Positions 42,932-52,190 are shown, numbered from the stretch's first letter. The stretch is 64,000 bases of DNA from Flavobacteriales bacterium (GCA_021741155.1 JAIOYP010000005.1:62001-126000), one strand, 5' to 3'. Numbers and translations: made by a program. The notes: generated from the letters alone by a model not told the origin.

Positions 42932-43531
42932 TCAGAACGGAATTCGTTGGGCAGCCAAAAATAAGGAAATGCCACCTGACACTATGGAAATAGCTTTGTT
43001 CCAATGGTGGTGTTTAACACTTATTGTCTTTATGAGCGCAAATTGAAGCAGGAAGACAACTGCCACCACCAGCAATTGGCCGAGTTCGATACCGATGTTG
43101 AAGGCGAAAAGCGGCATCAACAAATCATCGCCCAAAAGCGAACGCAGGTAATTCGAAAAGCCCATTCCATGAATGAGACCGAAACCAAGTGCCAAGCCCC
43201 ACCCCAACCCTCCCCAAAGGGAAGGGCGAATTCCCCCTCTTTTGGAGGGGGTCAGGGGGAGGCTGATGAGATTTTTGGCTGCGGTTGCTACGATTGTAAC
43301 TGGAATAAAGAACTCAATCCAGGCTGCATTTACTGGAATGATATTCAGAACTGCTAACGCAAGTGTGACGGAATGCCCGATAGTGAATGCGGTGACGAGC
43401 ACCAGGATTTTCTTCCATTCCGAATATCTGTATGCTGCGCAAAGCGCCAGCAAAAACAGCATGTGATCATAACCGTGCAGGTCGGTTATGTGCTCAAATC
43501 CGAGTTGGAGGTAGGTTGAAAGCATATTCAC
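42932..43531 (-). CDS. HupE/UreJ-like membrane protein with in-frame repeat insertion
   Basis: A 199-residue polytopic membrane protein (about five to six segments). GFEHITDLHGYDHMLFLLAL near residues 11-30 and GFGLIHGMGFSNYLRSLL near 113-130 are the two conserved HupE/UreJ His-containing segments, linked to nickel or cobalt uptake. Residues about 91-112 (LPLTPSKRGGIRPSLW followed by GGLGWG) are not membrane protein sequence but the translation of a common intergenic repeat (43195-43262), fused in frame in a loop. It lies upstream of the M1 peptidase gene. Whether the insertion is tolerated functionally is unknown, but the frame is intact. Confidence 0.8.
   Translation of the reverse strand: MNMLSTYLQLGFEHITDLHGYDHMLFLLALCAAYRYSEWKKILVLVTAFTIGHSVTLALAVLNIIPVNAAWIEFFIPVTIVATAAKNLISLPLTPSKRGGIRPSLWGGLGWGLALGFGLIHGMGFSNYLRSLLGDDLLMPLFAFNIGIELGQLLVVAVVFLLQFALIKTISVKHHHWNKAISIVSGGISLFLAAQRIPF
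43195..43262. repeat. Palindromic GC-rich dispersed repeat inside the HupE/UreJ-like gene
   Basis: This C/G-run-rich segment contains CCCCCTC (43233-43239) and GAGGGGG (43245-43251) around TTTTG, and CCCTCCCC-AAAGG-GAAGGG (about 43208-43226). It is the CCCTCCCCAAAGGG type of repeat that is usually intergenic in Bacteroidota; here it is wholly within a reading frame. Confidence 0.7.
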
Positions 43532-43628
43532 TATATCTGGGTGAAAGTCATGATCTGGCCCTAAAAAAGCTGACGCTCATCATTCCATAAACGTATGGCA
43601 AAACTGATATTGTTGCAAATTTGAAATC

Positions 43629-44252
43629 ATGACGAACAACGCAACATTTAGGGATAAGGTCGAACGAAAGCTGAACGAATGGAAAGGTTTAGCGGAACAT
43701 TTGGACTTGCAGCTGCATCTCGGTCGCGCAGAGGCTGAGGATGCATTTGAAAAGCAGAAATCTAACCTTCTAAATTGGAGTGACTCGGTAGCTGCCAATT
43801 ATGAAAAGGCGAAAGACATTAGCGAAGAAAACGCTGAGAGAATAAGGGCTTCCATAGACAATCTTAGACTTCAGGCAGCTTTAGGTAAAGCCGATACTGA
43901 AGACCTTTTAGAAGAGCAACAGAAAAATATAAATCAGGCCATACAGAGACTTAGTTCGGATATAGAATTCGTTTATAAGAATAGAAAAGAAAGGGGCGAA
44001 GACTTTATGGAAGAAGCAGAAGAGCGTCTCAATTATTACCGCACCAGCTTCGATTTATTCAAACTTCAGATGCATCTGGCTAAAGAAGATGCTGAAGAGA
44101 TTTGGGAAGAAAAGAAGAAGGAGACGAAGAGAAAAATTGAAGAACTCGAATACAAACTGAAAGAGGAGACCGAAGAAGCATCAGAAAAATGGGAACACTT
44201 CACCAAGGAAATGACCCATGCGTGGAAACACATTCGAAATGCGTTCGACTAG
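43629..44252 (+). CDS. Coiled-coil protein with three internal repeats
   Basis: A 207-residue, highly charged all-helical cytoplasmic protein with no signal peptide. Three related segments occur: LDLQLHLGRAEAEDAFEKQK (25-44), LRLQAALGKADTEDLLEEQQ (79-98) and FKLQMHLAKEDAEEIWEEKK (144-163), with the consensus LQxxLxKxDxEDxxEEqKK. The linkers are Glu/Lys-rich helices. It looks like a triplicated helical hairpin, possibly a spectrin-like or stress-type bundle. I do not recognise a named family. It is monocistronic and converges with the next gene, four bases away. Confidence 0.75.
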   Translation: MTNNATFRDKVERKLNEWKGLAEHLDLQLHLGRAEAEDAFEKQKSNLLNWSDSVAANYEKAKDISEENAERIRASIDNLRLQAALGKADTEDLLEEQQKNINQAIQRLSSDIEFVYKNRKERGEDFMEEAEERLNYYRTSFDLFKLQMHLAKEDAEEIWEEKKKETKRKIEELEYKLKEETEEASEKWEHFTKEMTHAWKHIRNAFD

Positions 44253-44255
44253 TTT

Positions 44256-45443
44256 TTACTCAAACGAAATCTTCGCGTTATAAAGTTGATTTACCGAAAC
44301 GCCAATGTTCAGATAACCCGAAAGCACATTGGCTTCTCTATCCAAATTGAGTTCAGAAAACCACGTTTTTAAACCATCTTTTTTAATGGGATTTGATGTC
44401 GTGAACTGAATGGTTTTTGCATTCAACTCACCACTTTCAAACGCGTAATTCCTCTCTGAAAAATAGAGATTAGAAGCATTATCTGGCACACTTTCCAGCT
44501 TTGTTAATCCTTCGGAATTAAATAAATCATGAACCAAGTGTTCAAGTGTGATTTTTAGAGTGTCGTTTGATAAATCAAACACAAATGGTACGGAAATTTG
44601 TCCAACCCGTGCTTCTTTTTTCTTGTACCATCCCCGGAAACGGTTACTCGCTTCTTTCATAAAACCGAAATACCAAGTTTGGCATTTCTCCTGCAATCTA
44701 TCAGGATGCGTATCATACCACCAAAGCCATTCGTATGGATGAATTTCGGGGTGACCAGAATGGTTGAAATCCGCCACATACGGGCCGTACATTCCAAACG
44801 TACCGTGGTCGGCCCCAATATTGTGATGTTCTTTAGATGAATTTGGAGAAATGCATGGATAGAACTTCTCATTTAGCATGGCGCGTGCGTAAACAGGTGG
44901 TGTAATCTCGCAATGCATTCGATAGCGGTTAATATTCTCAAGTGTTTCGGGATAAATCCAAGGTGCCTCATCCAAGTTTTTTATCCTGTTCCAACGATTT
45001 CGTTTTGCCTGTTTTTCATGTCCAATCCAAACGAGGTCGATGTATTTCCGTGTATGCGGAATCAGGTTGAAATTAACGTCATATTCCGTGAAATGTGGTG
45101 GGCTGGGCATACTGATGTGGTCACGCTCGGTTCCCACAAACTTCTGTTTGGTCATATTTAGCGCCTTCCATTTGTAGCCGAAAACGCTGATGACCCAGCC
45201 TGCGGCTGCAACCCGATGGCGTTGACTTTTTGATGGCAAAACGCTATCAACCGAAAATGCCTTTACGAGATTAACGAGTTCTTCATTCAAGCTATCATTA
45301 TCGGCAATAAACTTTCGGTCTTTAGTGAGTAATAACCAGTTTTCTGAGGTTGGATTGAAGAAGTGGATTTGGAGTGTTTCCTGAGCGGAGGCGTTGAGGA
45401 AAAAGAAAAAGGAGAAAAGGAAAAATGTGGTTGATTTGGCCAT
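44256..45443 (-). CDS. Exported protein of unknown function
   Basis: A 395-residue protein with a strong signal peptide (MAKSTTFFLFSFFFFLNASA), best started at 45443 rather than at the ATG ten codons earlier (45473), which overlaps an IS110 fragment. The mature part is rich in aromatic and His residues, with PPHFTEYDVNFNLIPH, DHGTFGMYGPYVADFNHSGH and HPYEWLWWYDTHPDRLQEKC, reminiscent of a metal-dependent or ligand-binding periplasmic domain (HG/H-rich loop around residues 215-235). The C-terminal third is beta-rich. I cannot assign a family. Confidence 0.65.
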   Translation of the reverse strand: MAKSTTFFLFSFFFFLNASAQETLQIHFFNPTSENWLLLTKDRKFIADNDSLNEELVNLVKAFSVDSVLPSKSQRHRVAAAGWVISVFGYKWKALNMTKQKFVGTERDHISMPSPPHFTEYDVNFNLIPHTRKYIDLVWIGHEKQAKRNRWNRIKNLDEAPWIYPETLENINRYRMHCEITPPVYARAMLNEKFYPCISPNSSKEHHNIGADHGTFGMYGPYVADFNHSGHPEIHPYEWLWWYDTHPDRLQEKCQTWYFGFMKEASNRFRGWYKKKEARVGQISVPFVFDLSNDTLKITLEHLVHDLFNSEGLTKLESVPDNASNLYFSERNYAFESGELNAKTIQFTTSNPIKKDGLKTWFSELNLDREANVLSGYLNIGVSVNQLYNAKISFE

Positions 45444-45469
45444 GAGATTGCTTCGGTCATTCTTCCCTA

Positions 45470-45631
45470 TCATTGGCGTAAATATATAACCATTTGTTTT
45501 TTAGGGCTTCTTGCTCCTAGGAGAACGGCACGGATGACTTTCATACCGCTAGCCCCATGCACTTGGCTGCTAATCTCCTTTAGCCTGATGTTCATTTGTG
45601 TAAGGGCTTTTTGCATATGGTTGATATGCAT
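45470..45631 (-). pseudogene. IS110 family transposase remnant
   Basis: Read leftward from 45631 the frame gives 53 residues starting MHINHMQKALTQMNIRLKEI and continuing SSQVHGASGMKVIRAVLLGA to a stop at 45470. The MQKALTQMN(I/V)(K/R)L and ITGxTGMxIIxAIxxGERDP segments are hallmarks of IS110-type (DEDD) transposases, here in the middle of the normal 350-400 residue protein. The DNA at 45632-45720 gives further IS-like residues only in another frame (ITRLRHLLNRYA). No complete IS is present, so this is a decayed scrap. Confidence 0.65.
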
Positions 45632-45743
45632 AACGGTTCAATAAGTGACGCAGCCTAGTTATACGCTTACCTACGAATGCAATGACTACATCAAAGAAGG
45701 CTAAAGCATGGTTTCAGGTACGGGGATTGGAATCCCGATTGAT

Positions 45744-46406
45744 TTACAAAAAGGTAAACCCGAGGCTGAAAAGAAAGCGGTGATATTTTTCGCTTAACGT
45801 GGCATTAACCAACGCACCGCCATCCTCATCCTGAATTGTCTGTTTAATTCTGTTGCCCGCACTCACATATTGATAACCTAGAGAAGTATTTAGAAAAGCG
45901 TGTTTGCCAAGCTTGAAGGAGATTCCCAATGCTGGTTCAAGAAAAAAGCCATCCCACTTATACCAATCCGAATCCAACGATTGATTTATTTCTTTTAAGG
46001 ATGCAAAGTGATACCCACCTTTGAATTCAGAGAAAGGGCGGATTTTTCCGTTTGCAAAGTTGAGCCGTGCATGTCCATAAGCGGAGATTTGATGCGCTTC
46101 TTGATTATGGCTGTCGCTAGGTTGATAGGTATATGCAATGCCAGGCCCTACATAGAGGATACTGCCAATAAGAGCACCGAACGAAGTTGAAATCCTTGGC
46201 GCAGGCATCTTGTATCCTGCCACCTCAACTTCAGATTCTCCAGCCGAGAATGAAGTAACACGGGTGGTTTCTCCAAACTGCATTCCTACAGTTGCCTCGG
46301 TAATGTTGTTAAATCGAACAATTTTAGAGTCGTTTCCGTCCTCTTGAGCGGATGCAGAAAAGCAAACGAAACTAGCAATAGTGAGTGTAATGAGTGACCT
46401 TTTCAT
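45744..46406 (-). CDS. Outer-membrane beta-barrel protein
   Basis: A 220-residue protein with a signal peptide (MKRSLITLTIASFVCFSASA). Alternating beta strands fill the mature part, for example RISTSFGALIGSILYVGPGI, IRPFSEFKGGYHFASL, HAFLNTSLGYQYVSAGN and a C-terminal RFLFSLGFTFL ending in aromatic Phe, the usual signal for barrel assembly. The pattern fits an eight-stranded OmpW/PorT-like barrel. It is a single gene next to the tRNA-Leu gene. No specific transport function can be given. Confidence 0.75.
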   Translation of the reverse strand: MKRSLITLTIASFVCFSASAQEDGNDSKIVRFNNITEATVGMQFGETTRVTSFSAGESEVEVAGYKMPAPRISTSFGALIGSILYVGPGIAYTYQPSDSHNQEAHQISAYGHARLNFANGKIRPFSEFKGGYHFASLKEINQSLDSDWYKWDGFFLEPALGISFKLGKHAFLNTSLGYQYVSAGNRIKQTIQDEDGGALVNATLSEKYHRFLFSLGFTFL

Positions 46407-46526
46407 GACGTGTCAATTAGGTTTCTGCGCTTGTAATAACGGAAAACGCGTTACGATAGTACAGAATTAGAAAAGGCTAAAATGAAGAATAGGGATAGTA
46501 TTATCCCCATTCCATTGTTCAAAACG

Positions 46527-46608
46527 TACCCGAAGTGGGAGTCGAACCCACACACCTTACGGCACACGCACCTGAAGCGTGCGCGTCTACCAATTCCGCC
46601 ATCCGGGC
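46527..46608 (-). tRNA. tRNA-Leu (CAG)
   Basis: The leftward strand gives GCCCGGA at the 5' end, GGCGGAATTGGTAGACGC in the D-arm, the anticodon arm CACGC-TTCAGGT-GCGTG with anticodon CAG, a long class II variable arm (about 11-12 nt), T-arm GTGGG-TTCGACT-CCCAC, and TTCGGGT plus discriminator A. Acceptor pairing is complete with two G-T pairs. The length is 82 nt and CCA is not encoded. The class II variable loop and the anticodon identify leucine. Confidence 0.95.
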
Positions 46609-46690
46609 AAGTGATGCAAATGTAATGCGGTTTTTGAATATTGCTCCACTCACAGGAATTGCATATTCGGATAAAAAGACCTTTCTTTTT

Positions 46691-46717
46691 GGGGCAAAGG
46701 GCAAAGGGCAAAGGGCG
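46691..46717 (+). repeat. Short tandem repeat GGCAAAG
   Basis: GGGGCAAAGGGCAAAGGGCA at 46691-46710 continues to 46717 as three full 7-bp GGCAAAG units plus a partial one, between the tRNA-Leu gene and the 3' end of the 1744-residue gene. A related GxCCTTTGTCCC sequence follows 10 bp later on the other strand sense. Confidence 0.7.
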
Positions 46718-46800
46718 AAACCGTCCTTTGTCCCTCGTCTCTCGCCCCATTCTTTAAGCTCAAAAGGATCTTCATATCGTGAGTAAAAGGGGAAAAACGC

Positions 46801-49800
46801 TCACCGCGATAACTGTATGTAGCCTTTTTTAATCCCCGATTCACTCGATAAATCCATATAGCTGGCAACGTAATAATATGTGCCAGCCTGCGCATTGAGA
46901 CCATTGTTCTGAATGCTACCGTCCCAAGCACCATCAATCACATCCCATTGATAAATGAGTCTTCCAAAACGATTGAAGATTTTGACATTCACTTCAACCA
47001 AACCTTCGGCTTCCAGTTTAAAGAAATCATTGTAGCCATCATTATTTGGGGTGATGATGTTGGACACAGAAACTTGGCAGGTAACCGCCTGTATCAGCGT
47101 GGTGTCGGAATCTTGGCATCCGAACTCATTCGTAACCAATACCCAATAGGAACCCGAATCGGTAACGGTTATCATCTCGCTCATTTCTCCCGTTGACCAA
47201 AGCATTTGATTATAGGATTGGTCGAGAATTAGTTCCACAAAATCGCCAGCGCAAATGATGGAATCGGGAATCAACATTACGTCAGGAACGGGCGCAAGCA
47301 TGATTGTGACCGAAGAAGTGTCTGAAGCACAGATGCTCTGTTCAACGTAAAGCGAATACACGCCCTGCTCATTCGGCTCTATTGGGTCAAAGACCAACAG
47401 CGGTTCGTTCAATGTAAATCCGTTCGGTCCGACCCAAAAATGGCTCAGACCTGCCGTATCAGCAGCATGAACGAAAACGGTGTCGTCTGGACAACCATTT
47501 CCAATCACAATAAGAATCGGGTTTTCGGGAATGGGCAGCACTTCAATCTCCAAAAGATCAGATTCGACCAAGCACCCTTCTATGTTGAGCGTTGCAAACG
47601 CCCCTCCGGAAGGTAATCCCAGCGAAACGCTATCAATGAGGAATTCACCGTTTGAATTGGCAATACCAAGCGAATCGCCAAATTGATCGAAGAATGTGAT
47701 CGCTCCGACTCCGATTGGTGAAGCGGAAAGCAGGAGTTCATCGCCATCGCAAAGCAACGTATCACCGAAAACCTCCACCTCTTCAGGAGTTTGGGTTACT
47801 TCGATGTTCCAACTGAACGGATCGGAATTGCATCCGAGTTCATCGGTCAGCACGAACGTGTAAATCGTATCCGAACTCAAGGTTGCAGTAGAGAATGGAT
47901 TGGTAGAGGGAATCAGGTCGGTTCCATCATCCAGCAACAGATTATTAGAGGTTACCAAAAGCAATTCGGCCATTGTCCCTTGGCAGATTGTGTCTGTTGG
48001 CACGGTGAGTGCCAAAGGTGGTTCTTGGAATTGAATCTGAACCGTATCTGAAAACAGATCACAACCGTTGGTGTCCTCAATCGAAGCCCAGAGTATCCCA
48101 TCTTCAAGAATGTCTATTGAACCTGAATTCGATGTGCTCGGCTGCCATTCGATGGACGAGTAATTGCCCAGAACGGTTAGCTGCACCAAATCGCCTATGC
48201 AATTGAGACTATCGCCAATCGTAAAATCAATCACAAACGCATCTGTTTGTACCATCGCCAAACTGTGGCTAATGGTATCTACTCCACAAACTGGATGCTC
48301 GGCCAGCAATAGATAAATGCCAGAATCAGGATTAGCCAAGGCCAATTGATTGCCATTTACAATGGTCAAATCGGGAAGCAGCCAAGAATAGGTAAGTACG
48401 GACGAAGTGGTCGCCTCTAGAAGAAGTGAATCGTTGGAGCAGAGCACCTGATCGCCAGTAATCTGAGGAAGAATGGAACCGCTGAAAAGCGAAACAGATG
48501 CCGTATCAAACAGACTGAAACATTCGCCATTGTAATGTGCGCCATAATATGCGAGTGATGCAGTTACAGAATCGCTGGCAATCTGCGTCAGAATTCCGAG
48601 CGAATCAAGCTGTTGGTCAAACCAATACACGGAACCAGTATTACTCAAAACAAGAGAAATGGCTGAACCCGAATAGCAGATAGTTGTGTCTGATAATAGT
48701 GGAGGAGCAGGCGCAGCATTCACTTCCACAAAAAGTGTGTCTGAATGGCCAATGCAACCATCGAGGTTCTCTGCTGTGAGGAAATACATTCCTGGTTGCG
48801 TGACCTCAATATCTGGATCCTGCGACCCCGTACTCCAATTGTAGCTGTAATAGCCGGGCGGTCCTTGCACGTGTAAAATTTCTCCTGCACAGATGGTATC
48901 AAATCCTGCAATGTTCAAATCAACTTCTGGAGAAACATCAATCACGGTTACGCTTACCGTATCTGTTATTCCGCAGAAAGTGGCCGCCACCTCATAATAA
49001 CCAGCTTGATAAATATCCTGTTCAAAAACGTTGTCCAACAAATTTCCAGACCAATCGAGTATTGAGTTTTCGTTTGCAACAACCGTGAGGGTCACCGTTC
49101 CACCTTCGCAAATGGTCTGCTGCGGTTCTGCAAACATGTAAGGAGAATTGAACCCGCGAACTTCAACCTCGTTACTCACAAGAAAACAGCCTCCTGTATT
49201 CACGAACTGAACGAAGTAAAACCCCGGAGTAGTTGCGTAGATGGATTGAACGGAACCGATGACAGCATTGTTTGGCCCAATCCATTGATAATCGGTACCC
49301 GGAGGCGCAAACATTAGCACCGAATCAAACGGACAAATGATACCGTGAGATGGAATCATCGTGATGTCTGGAGCTTCCAGATTGCGGATGATGAATGTGT
49401 CCGATTTAGCACACTGATTTCCATCGGGAAGATTGACCGAAGCCGACCAAGTATAGGTTGCGGCCACCAATGCATAGATGGAGGAAAGCGTATCTGGCGG
49501 AAGAAAAGCACCGCCCGACCAAGAATAGTGGTCTGCTCCTGTGATGCCGATTTCTACGGTATCGGCTGGGCACATGCGGTGCGGGCCAAATTCCTGCACC
49601 GAAAATTCGGTCACATCCAAGTAGAATTCGTGATGGAGATTGTAAACCGAAGTGTCGCCATTGCAATGGTCAACCAATTCTACATCAATAATTACGTGCG
49701 ATGATTCGTTGGCAGTGAACTGGCTGCCCATCATCCAATCCACCAGATCTCCGGAGCCTTCCTGTTCCCAATCAAAATTGGAAATGGTGTGAGGAATATC

Positions 49801-52035
49801 GGGGAAACTGATGCTCCACTGGGAAGAACAATATGGCATGGCCAACCCAACGCTTGCGTAATGCGCGCTATCAACAAGAAGATAACGAATCTTGTCTCCT
49901 TCGCAGCTGATAAGCGTATCTGAATCAAGCCAAGTACCATTGGCGGATTGTATGAGAATGTACGGATTGAGCGTATCTTCATTCGCCCAATCATCAATAT
50001 GAACTAGAACAGATGTTGAATTTTCGCATCCTCCGGGCGAAATATGATGCGCAATATATGTTCCCGACTGCGCCACGGTGGTATCGAGAAAAGGATGTGT
50101 GATGAAGCCGTATTCCGACCATCCGTAGAAATTATTGACGGTATCAACTCCGCTCATTTCCAAATGCACTGAATCGGGATGACAGACAAAGATGCGTGCT
50201 GGAGAATCGGTTTCGGTATTGATGATGACATCATCCGAAACGAGTGGTGCTGTGGGTGTTTCGTGCACAATCACAACAATGGTGTCTGAAGAGGAATAGC
50301 ATCCATCTTCCCTGCTTACGTTTAGCCAATAGGTGCCCGAACCGACATTATTGATTCCAGCAGCGTTGCTTCCGTTTGACCACAACAGGTTGTAATCTGG
50401 GCCGATAAACGCCTCAGAACCCGTTACCGAATTGAAACTCAGATCCACCAGTTCACAGCTTTGGATGGTATCAGGACAAGAGCCATTGATGCAAGGCGTA
50501 AGAAAATCTAGAACACAGTTGGTGCCGCTGCGCTTGAAAAAGTCGTACGGCTGGCGCGATAGATCAACGGGTTTGGCAATCAGTATATCCTGATGTCCTG
50601 TGCTTTGCATGGTTTGAAACTTGCCATAATCATTGTCTGAACAATAGTTGAGACTGAATGAATTAGGCCCAGATAGATTCTGAGAATTGCTCCATCCCGT
50701 TGAAGTAAAATTGCCGCCATCGGGAGCATTGAACAACTTGGAAAATGCTCCAGCAATAACGGGTTGGTTGGACGTTTGGATGGTCAAATCCCAAGCGAGG
50801 TCGTCTCCTGCACCGCCAAACTGCCGCTCCCATTGGCGTATTCCCTGTCCCGAATATTTTGCAATAAATACATCTCTACGGCCTGCTGATAGGAACACGC
50901 CATCGCCATATTGTTGCGAATACTCATCCAATCGACATTTGAAATAGCCGGAGAGGTAGGCGTTTCCATCCACATCCACATCAACTGCACGCGAACTGAA
51001 AGGCGAATCGGAACCATCATTTTCAATCCAGAGCAAATTGCCCTGCGTGTTCATCTTCATCAGAAAGATCTTATTCTGATAAGAGGAGGTGGTTGTGGTA
51101 AGCGGATTCGTAAAAACCGCTAACTGGCCTGTAAAATCTCCAGTAACATATAGGAGCGAATCCTGATGAAAAACGATGTCATAAGGAATGCACATGCTCG
51201 CACTCATCTTCTTCATCCATAGCTCATCACCGTTTGCATCCAACAGCATCACAAAACCAGTGTTGTAAACCTGATTTACATACATATTGGAGAACGTGAG
51301 TGTGTCAGAAAACTGCCCGATAAGGGCGATTTCGTTGTTTGCATTAACTGCAAGGCCGGTGCCTCTGTCATCTCGGATTGCCGCCCCGTGTTTAGACCAA
51401 AGCACGTTGCCGTTTGTGTCATATTTAACCACAAAAATGTCGTACGATGGCTCGTTCTCGTCAGGGTCAACAATCGAATTGTAGGTGTTAGTGCCGATGG
51501 TGACCGTGCCTTTAAAATTTCCTGTAATAATTGCATTTCCAAGCTGATCCAAAGCGAGGTCATAAACGAAATCGTGGTCATTTCCACCGAAGGTTTTTAT
51601 CCAAAGTAGGTCTCCGGCAGGATCAAGTTTCGCAAGAAAAACATCCTGAGATGCGCTGTTTGATGTAACGGTTGTTCCATCAACAGTCATTGTTCCAGAG
51701 AAATAGCCCGAAACAAATATGTTTCCGTTGGCATCCATATCATTGGCGTAAGCGGCATCGCTTCCCGTACCTCCAAACTGCTTTACCCAAGTTACATCTC
51801 CTTGCGCATTTGTGCGTGCAATAAAGGCATCCGTTTGTCCTGCCGAGTTCAATAGTGTCCCGTTAAAATCAACTCCATAGGAGTAAAATCCAGATAGAAT
51901 AAAGCCACTCTGGCCGTCAGGTGTGATGTCAAGGGCTTCGTCATTTCCAGCACCGCCAACGCCATTAAGCCAATTTTGACCATTAGAGGAAAACGCGATA
52001 AAGAACAAGAGAAGGGAGTGTACAAAACGTTTCAT
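46801..52035 (-). CDS. Giant T9SS type B secreted protein with SBBP and Ig-like domains
   Basis: A 1744-residue secreted protein. Order: signal peptide (MKRFVHSLLLFFIAFSSNG); nine or so SBBP-type beta-propeller blades (about 20-470, xxxFIARTNAQGDVTWVKQFG then GNIFVSGYFSG); a segment with Cys-rich SGTNCVLDFLTPCINGSCPD; a long array of Ig-like modules (about 520-1640, repeating D-S-YxWSTG and TICxGxxVxL); and the C-terminal gliding-motility CHU_C/type B domain (VSNIITPNNDGYNDFFKLEA, FNRFGRLIYQW, AGTYYYVASY). It shares its N-terminal fold with the 542-residue SBBP protein at 23565. Adhesion or gliding is likely; no enzyme domain is visible. Confidence 0.88.
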   Translation of the reverse strand: MKRFVHSLLLFFIAFSSNGQNWLNGVGGAGNDEALDITPDGQSGFILSGFYSYGVDFNGTLLNSAGQTDAFIARTNAQGDVTWVKQFGGTGSDAAYANDMDANGNIFVSGYFSGTMTVDGTTVTSNSASQDVFLAKLDPAGDLLWIKTFGGNDHDFVYDLALDQLGNAIITGNFKGTVTIGTNTYNSIVDPDENEPSYDIFVVKYDTNGNVLWSKHGAAIRDDRGTGLAVNANNEIALIGQFSDTLTFSNMYVNQVYNTGFVMLLDANGDELWMKKMSASMCIPYDIVFHQDSLLYVTGDFTGQLAVFTNPLTTTTSSYQNKIFLMKMNTQGNLLWIENDGSDSPFSSRAVDVDVDGNAYLSGYFKCRLDEYSQQYGDGVFLSAGRRDVFIAKYSGQGIRQWERQFGGAGDDLAWDLTIQTSNQPVIAGAFSKLFNAPDGGNFTSTGWSNSQNLSGPNSFSLNYCSDNDYGKFQTMQSTGHQDILIAKPVDLSRQPYDFFKRSGTNCVLDFLTPCINGSCPDTIQSCELVDLSFNSVTGSEAFIGPDYNLLWSNGSNAAGINNVGSGTYWLNVSREDGCYSSSDTIVVIVHETPTAPLVSDDVIINTETDSPARIFVCHPDSVHLEMSGVDTVNNFYGWSEYGFITHPFLDTTVAQSGTYIAHHISPGGCENSTSVLVHIDDWANEDTLNPYILIQSANGTWLDSDTLISCEGDKIRYLLVDSAHYASVGLAMPYCSSQWSISFPDIPHTISNFDWEQEGSGDLVDWMMGSQFTANESSHVIIDVELVDHCNGDTSVYNLHHEFYLDVTEFSVQEFGPHRMCPADTVEIGITGADHYSWSGGAFLPPDTLSSIYALVAATYTWSASVNLPDGNQCAKSDTFIIRNLEAPDITMIPSHGIICPFDSVLMFAPPGTDYQWIGPNNAVIGSVQSIYATTPGFYFVQFVNTGGCFLVSNEVEVRGFNSPYMFAEPQQTICEGGTVTLTVVANENSILDWSGNLLDNVFEQDIYQAGYYEVAATFCGITDTVSVTVIDVSPEVDLNIAGFDTICAGEILHVQGPPGYYSYNWSTGSQDPDIEVTQPGMYFLTAENLDGCIGHSDTLFVEVNAAPAPPLLSDTTICYSGSAISLVLSNTGSVYWFDQQLDSLGILTQIASDSVTASLAYYGAHYNGECFSLFDTASVSLFSGSILPQITGDQVLCSNDSLLLEATTSSVLTYSWLLPDLTIVNGNQLALANPDSGIYLLLAEHPVCGVDTISHSLAMVQTDAFVIDFTIGDSLNCIGDLVQLTVLGNYSSIEWQPSTSNSGSIDILEDGILWASIEDTNGCDLFSDTVQIQFQEPPLALTVPTDTICQGTMAELLLVTSNNLLLDDGTDLIPSTNPFSTATLSSDTIYTFVLTDELGCNSDPFSWNIEVTQTPEEVEVFGDTLLCDGDELLLSASPIGVGAITFFDQFGDSLGIANSNGEFLIDSVSLGLPSGGAFATLNIEGCLVESDLLEIEVLPIPENPILIVIGNGCPDDTVFVHAADTAGLSHFWVGPNGFTLNEPLLVFDPIEPNEQGVYSLYVEQSICASDTSSVTIMLAPVPDVMLIPDSIICAGDFVELILDQSYNQMLWSTGEMSEMITVTDSGSYWVLVTNEFGCQDSDTTLIQAVTCQVSVSNIITPNNDGYNDFFKLEAEGLVEVNVKIFNRFGRLIYQWDVIDGAWDGSIQNNGLNAQAGTYYYVASYMDLSSESGIKKGYIQLSR

Positions 52036-52190
52036 TTTCAGTGATTTGTCGCCAAGGTGGAGAAACGTTTAACATGATGCAAACAAAAATGTATGCAATT
52101 CTTACATCTCTAAGGGCAATTTATTGTGACCTCGACAAACCATCCGTTTTAAAGGAATCGTTAAAACTATTTTTTGCCATTGTCAAAACC

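Noticed and set aside
43004..43466. Open frames on the plus strand opposite the HupE/UreJ-like gene
   Set aside because: They are antisense to a recognisable membrane protein and include the repeat insertion, which is open in most frames.
46451..46786. Open frames on both strands overlapping tRNA-Leu
   Set aside because: They translate the tRNA gene and flanking repeats; the tRNA structure is complete.
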